This document shows positions 3,797 through 5,193 of a DNA stretch of 5,193 nucleotides, piece by piece. The first letter of the stretch is position 1, and each line of letters begins with the position of its first letter. Below the pieces are notes generated by a model, which saw only the letters and a program-made list of their open reading frames with translations, was not told where the DNA came from and searched no databases. The stretch is taken from NCBI GenBank assembly GCA_023420795.1, contig JAEZVM010000114.1, forward strand, positions 1-5,193, written 5' to 3'. Both the position numbers and the translations under genes were made by a program. Origin of the DNA: Pseudomonadota bacterium. Its GTDB lineage: Bacteria; Pseudomonadota; Gammaproteobacteria; Burkholderiales; Burkholderiaceae_D.

Positions 3797-5193
3797 ATGA
3801 TTTTCTCGATCGCTGCCGCGATGCGGTCGGCGCCGCACATGTACTTACCGAAGACGCCGACATTGCCGGCTACCTGACCGACTGGCGCCGCCGCTTCACC
3901 GGCAAGGCGCTCGCCGTGGTGAAGCCTGGCACAACTGACGAGGTCGCTGTCCTCGTCCGCCTGTGCAATCAGTACCGCGTTCCCATCGTCCCGCAGGGCG
4001 GCAATACCGGCCTGGTGCTGGGCAGCGTGCCGGATGAGAGCGGCAGCGCGATCGTGCTGTCGTTGACCAGGCTCAATCGCGTCCGTGCAATCGACACGAT
4101 CAACAATACGATGACGGTGGAAGCCGGCTGCATCCTCGAACAGGTGCAGAACGCGGCAGCCGATGCCGGGCGGCTGTTCCCCCTGTCGCTTGCGGCGGAA
4201 GGCAGCTGTACGATCGGCGGCAACCTGGCGACCAACGCTGGGGGTACCGCCGTTCTCCGTTACGGCAATGCACGCGAGCTGTGCCTCGGGCTAGAAGTGG
4301 TGACGCCGCAGGGCGAGGTATGGAGCGGCTTGCGCGGGCTGCGCAAGGACAATACCGGCTATGACCTGCGCGACCTGTTCATCGGTGCGGAGGGCACGCT
4401 CGGCATCATCACCGCTGCGGTGCTGAAGCTGTTTCCGCAGCCGCAGGCGCAACTGACAGCGCTGGCCGCGATGCAATCACCGGACGACGCGTTGCGACTG
4501 CTTTCGCTGGCACAGGAAAAATGCGGCGCTACGCTGACCGGCTTCGAGCTGATGTCCGATTTCTGCCTGCGCCTGGTTGCCAAACATTTCCCGCAGATGC
4601 GCGCGCCCTTCCCGGAAAACTATCCTCAATACGTACTGCTGGAACTGTCCGACAGCGAATCGGAAGATCATGCGAATGCGATGCTCGAAGCACTGATCAC
4701 CGACGCACTGGAGCAAGGCATCCTGCAGGACGCCATCGTCGCTTCCTCGATTGCGCAATCCAAGGCATTGTGGAACCTGCGCGAACACATTCCGCTGGCG
4801 CAGGCGGAAGAAGGCAAGAACATCAAGCATGATGTCTCGGTGCCGATCTCGCGCATCGGCGACTTCATCCGTAGCACCGATGAACAGCTTGCGCACGTCT
4901 TCCCAGGATGCCGGATGGTCACCTTCGGCCATCTCGGCGACGGCAACCTGCATTACAACGTATCACCGCCGGAACATGAATCGCCGGACGCATTCATTGC
5001 CCAGCAAGCGGAGATCAACCGCGTGGTGCATGACAGCGTGCACCAGTTCGGCGGCTCGATCTCGGCCGAGCATGGACTCGGCGCGCTCAAGCGGGACGAG
5101 GTTCGCCAATACAAATCCTCTGTCGAAATGAACCTGATGCGGACCATCAAGCAAGCGCTGGATCCGCTTGGCCTAATGAACCCGGGCAAAGTC
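3793..5193 (+). CDS. FAD-binding oxidoreductase, GlcD / D-2-hydroxyglutarate dehydrogenase-like (3' end cut by window)
   Basis: An uninterrupted frame of 467 codons runs to the last base without a stop. It ends in LGLMNPGKV, the usual C-terminal motif of this family, so only a few residues are missing. The family oxidises D-2-hydroxyacids (D-lactate, glycolate, D-2-hydroxyglutarate) and passes electrons from FAD to a quinone or electron-transfer flavoprotein; the substrate here is not determined. The N-terminal FAD_binding_4 domain (about 40-178) shows PQGGNTG (67-73) and GSCTIGGNLATNAGG (137-151); KDNTGYDLRDLFIGAEGTLG (185-204) follows. The C-terminal FAD-oxidase domain carries HLGDGNLH (His380, His387) and SAEHGLG (Glu426, His427), the metal/substrate site residues known from D-2-hydroxyglutarate dehydrogenases. 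ATG 3793 overlaps the DUF2069 stop by 4 nt; its own ribosome site is weak, so it likely depends on coupling. It has no Fe-S domain, unlike YdiJ-type fusions. Confidence 0.93.
   Translation, partial: MNDFLDRCRDAVGAAHVLTEDADIAGYLTDWRRRFTGKALAVVKPGTTDEVAVLVRLCNQYRVPIVPQGGNTGLVLGSVPDESGSAIVLSLTRLNRVRAIDTINNTMTVEAGCILEQVQNAAADAGRLFPLSLAAEGSCTIGGNLATNAGGTAVLRYGNARELCLGLEVVTPQGEVWSGLRGLRKDNTGYDLRDLFIGAEGTLGIITAAVLKLFPQPQAQLTALAAMQSPDDALRLLSLAQEKCGATLTGFELMSDFCLRLVAKHFPQMRAPFPENYPQYVLLELSDSESEDHANAMLEALITDALEQGILQDAIVASSIAQSKALWNLREHIPLAQAEEGKNIKHDVSVPISRIGDFIRSTDEQLAHVFPGCRMVTFGHLGDGNLHYNVSPPEHESPDAFIAQQAEINRVVHDSVHQFGGSISAEHGLGALKRDEVRQYKSSVEMNLMRTIKQALDPLGLMNPGKV

Noticed and set aside
4477..4953. 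A 158-codon open frame on the minus strand
   Set aside because: It is antisense to the FAD oxidoreductase, whose frame is continuous with all family motifs. The antisense product is not recognisable.
1..5193. Mobile element, CRISPR array, tRNA, defence or toxin-antitoxin system
   Set aside because: No transposase, integrase, direct-repeat array, tRNA-like fold or defence domain was seen, and codon use looks even across the window. The region reads as core chromosome.

Overview
The window looks like ordinary chromosomal DNA from a GC-rich betaproteobacterium. The gene families and the wording of the proteins suggest Burkholderiales, most like Oxalobacteraceae (Herbaspirillum/Herminiimonas relatives). 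That placement is inference from familiarity with these families, not from a search. There are no mobile elements, CRISPR arrays, tRNAs, rRNAs or phage genes. Coding density is very high, and the only sizeable gaps between genes are about 100 bp (1037-1136) and about 70 bp (2723-2795).

Layout, left to right. (1) A plus-strand pair: the 3' end of a PLP-dependent O-acetylhomoserine sulfhydrylase gene (metY-like, 1-225), then after a 1-nt gap a complete alpha/beta hydrolase gene (227-1036). (2) A 100-bp spacer with several inverted repeats and a plausible sigma70 promoter. (3) A small membrane protein of the DUF962/Mpo1 family (1137-1454), convergent with (4) a minus-strand YihY/BrkB-family inner-membrane protein (1451-2722, possibly starting further upstream). 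The two genes share one CTAG palindrome as their stop codons. (5) A short divergent promoter region with a consensus TATAAT that is nearly symmetric (TATAATA). (6) A tightly overlapping plus-strand operon: wrbA-type NAD(P)H:quinone oxidoreductase (2796-3404), a DUF2069 four-helix membrane protein (3404-3796), and a GlcD/D-2-hydroxyglutarate-dehydrogenase-like FAD oxidoreductase (3793 to the window end). The last gene has no stop codon in the window but reaches the family's usual C-terminal NPGKV motif, so only a few residues are missing.

How the genes may work together. metY and the hydrolase are translationally coupled, so the hydrolase is probably co-expressed with sulfur/methionine assimilation. 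The wrbA-DUF2069-FAD oxidase set joins a soluble flavin quinone reductase, a small membrane protein and a flavin 2-hydroxyacid dehydrogenase in one message, which suggests a shared redox or quinone-linked role. I found no clear new multi-gene system. The observations most worth a second look are regulatory: a likely leaderless wrbA transcript, a symmetric -10 that could fire in both directions, and a BirA-operator-like dyad at the end of the hydrolase gene.
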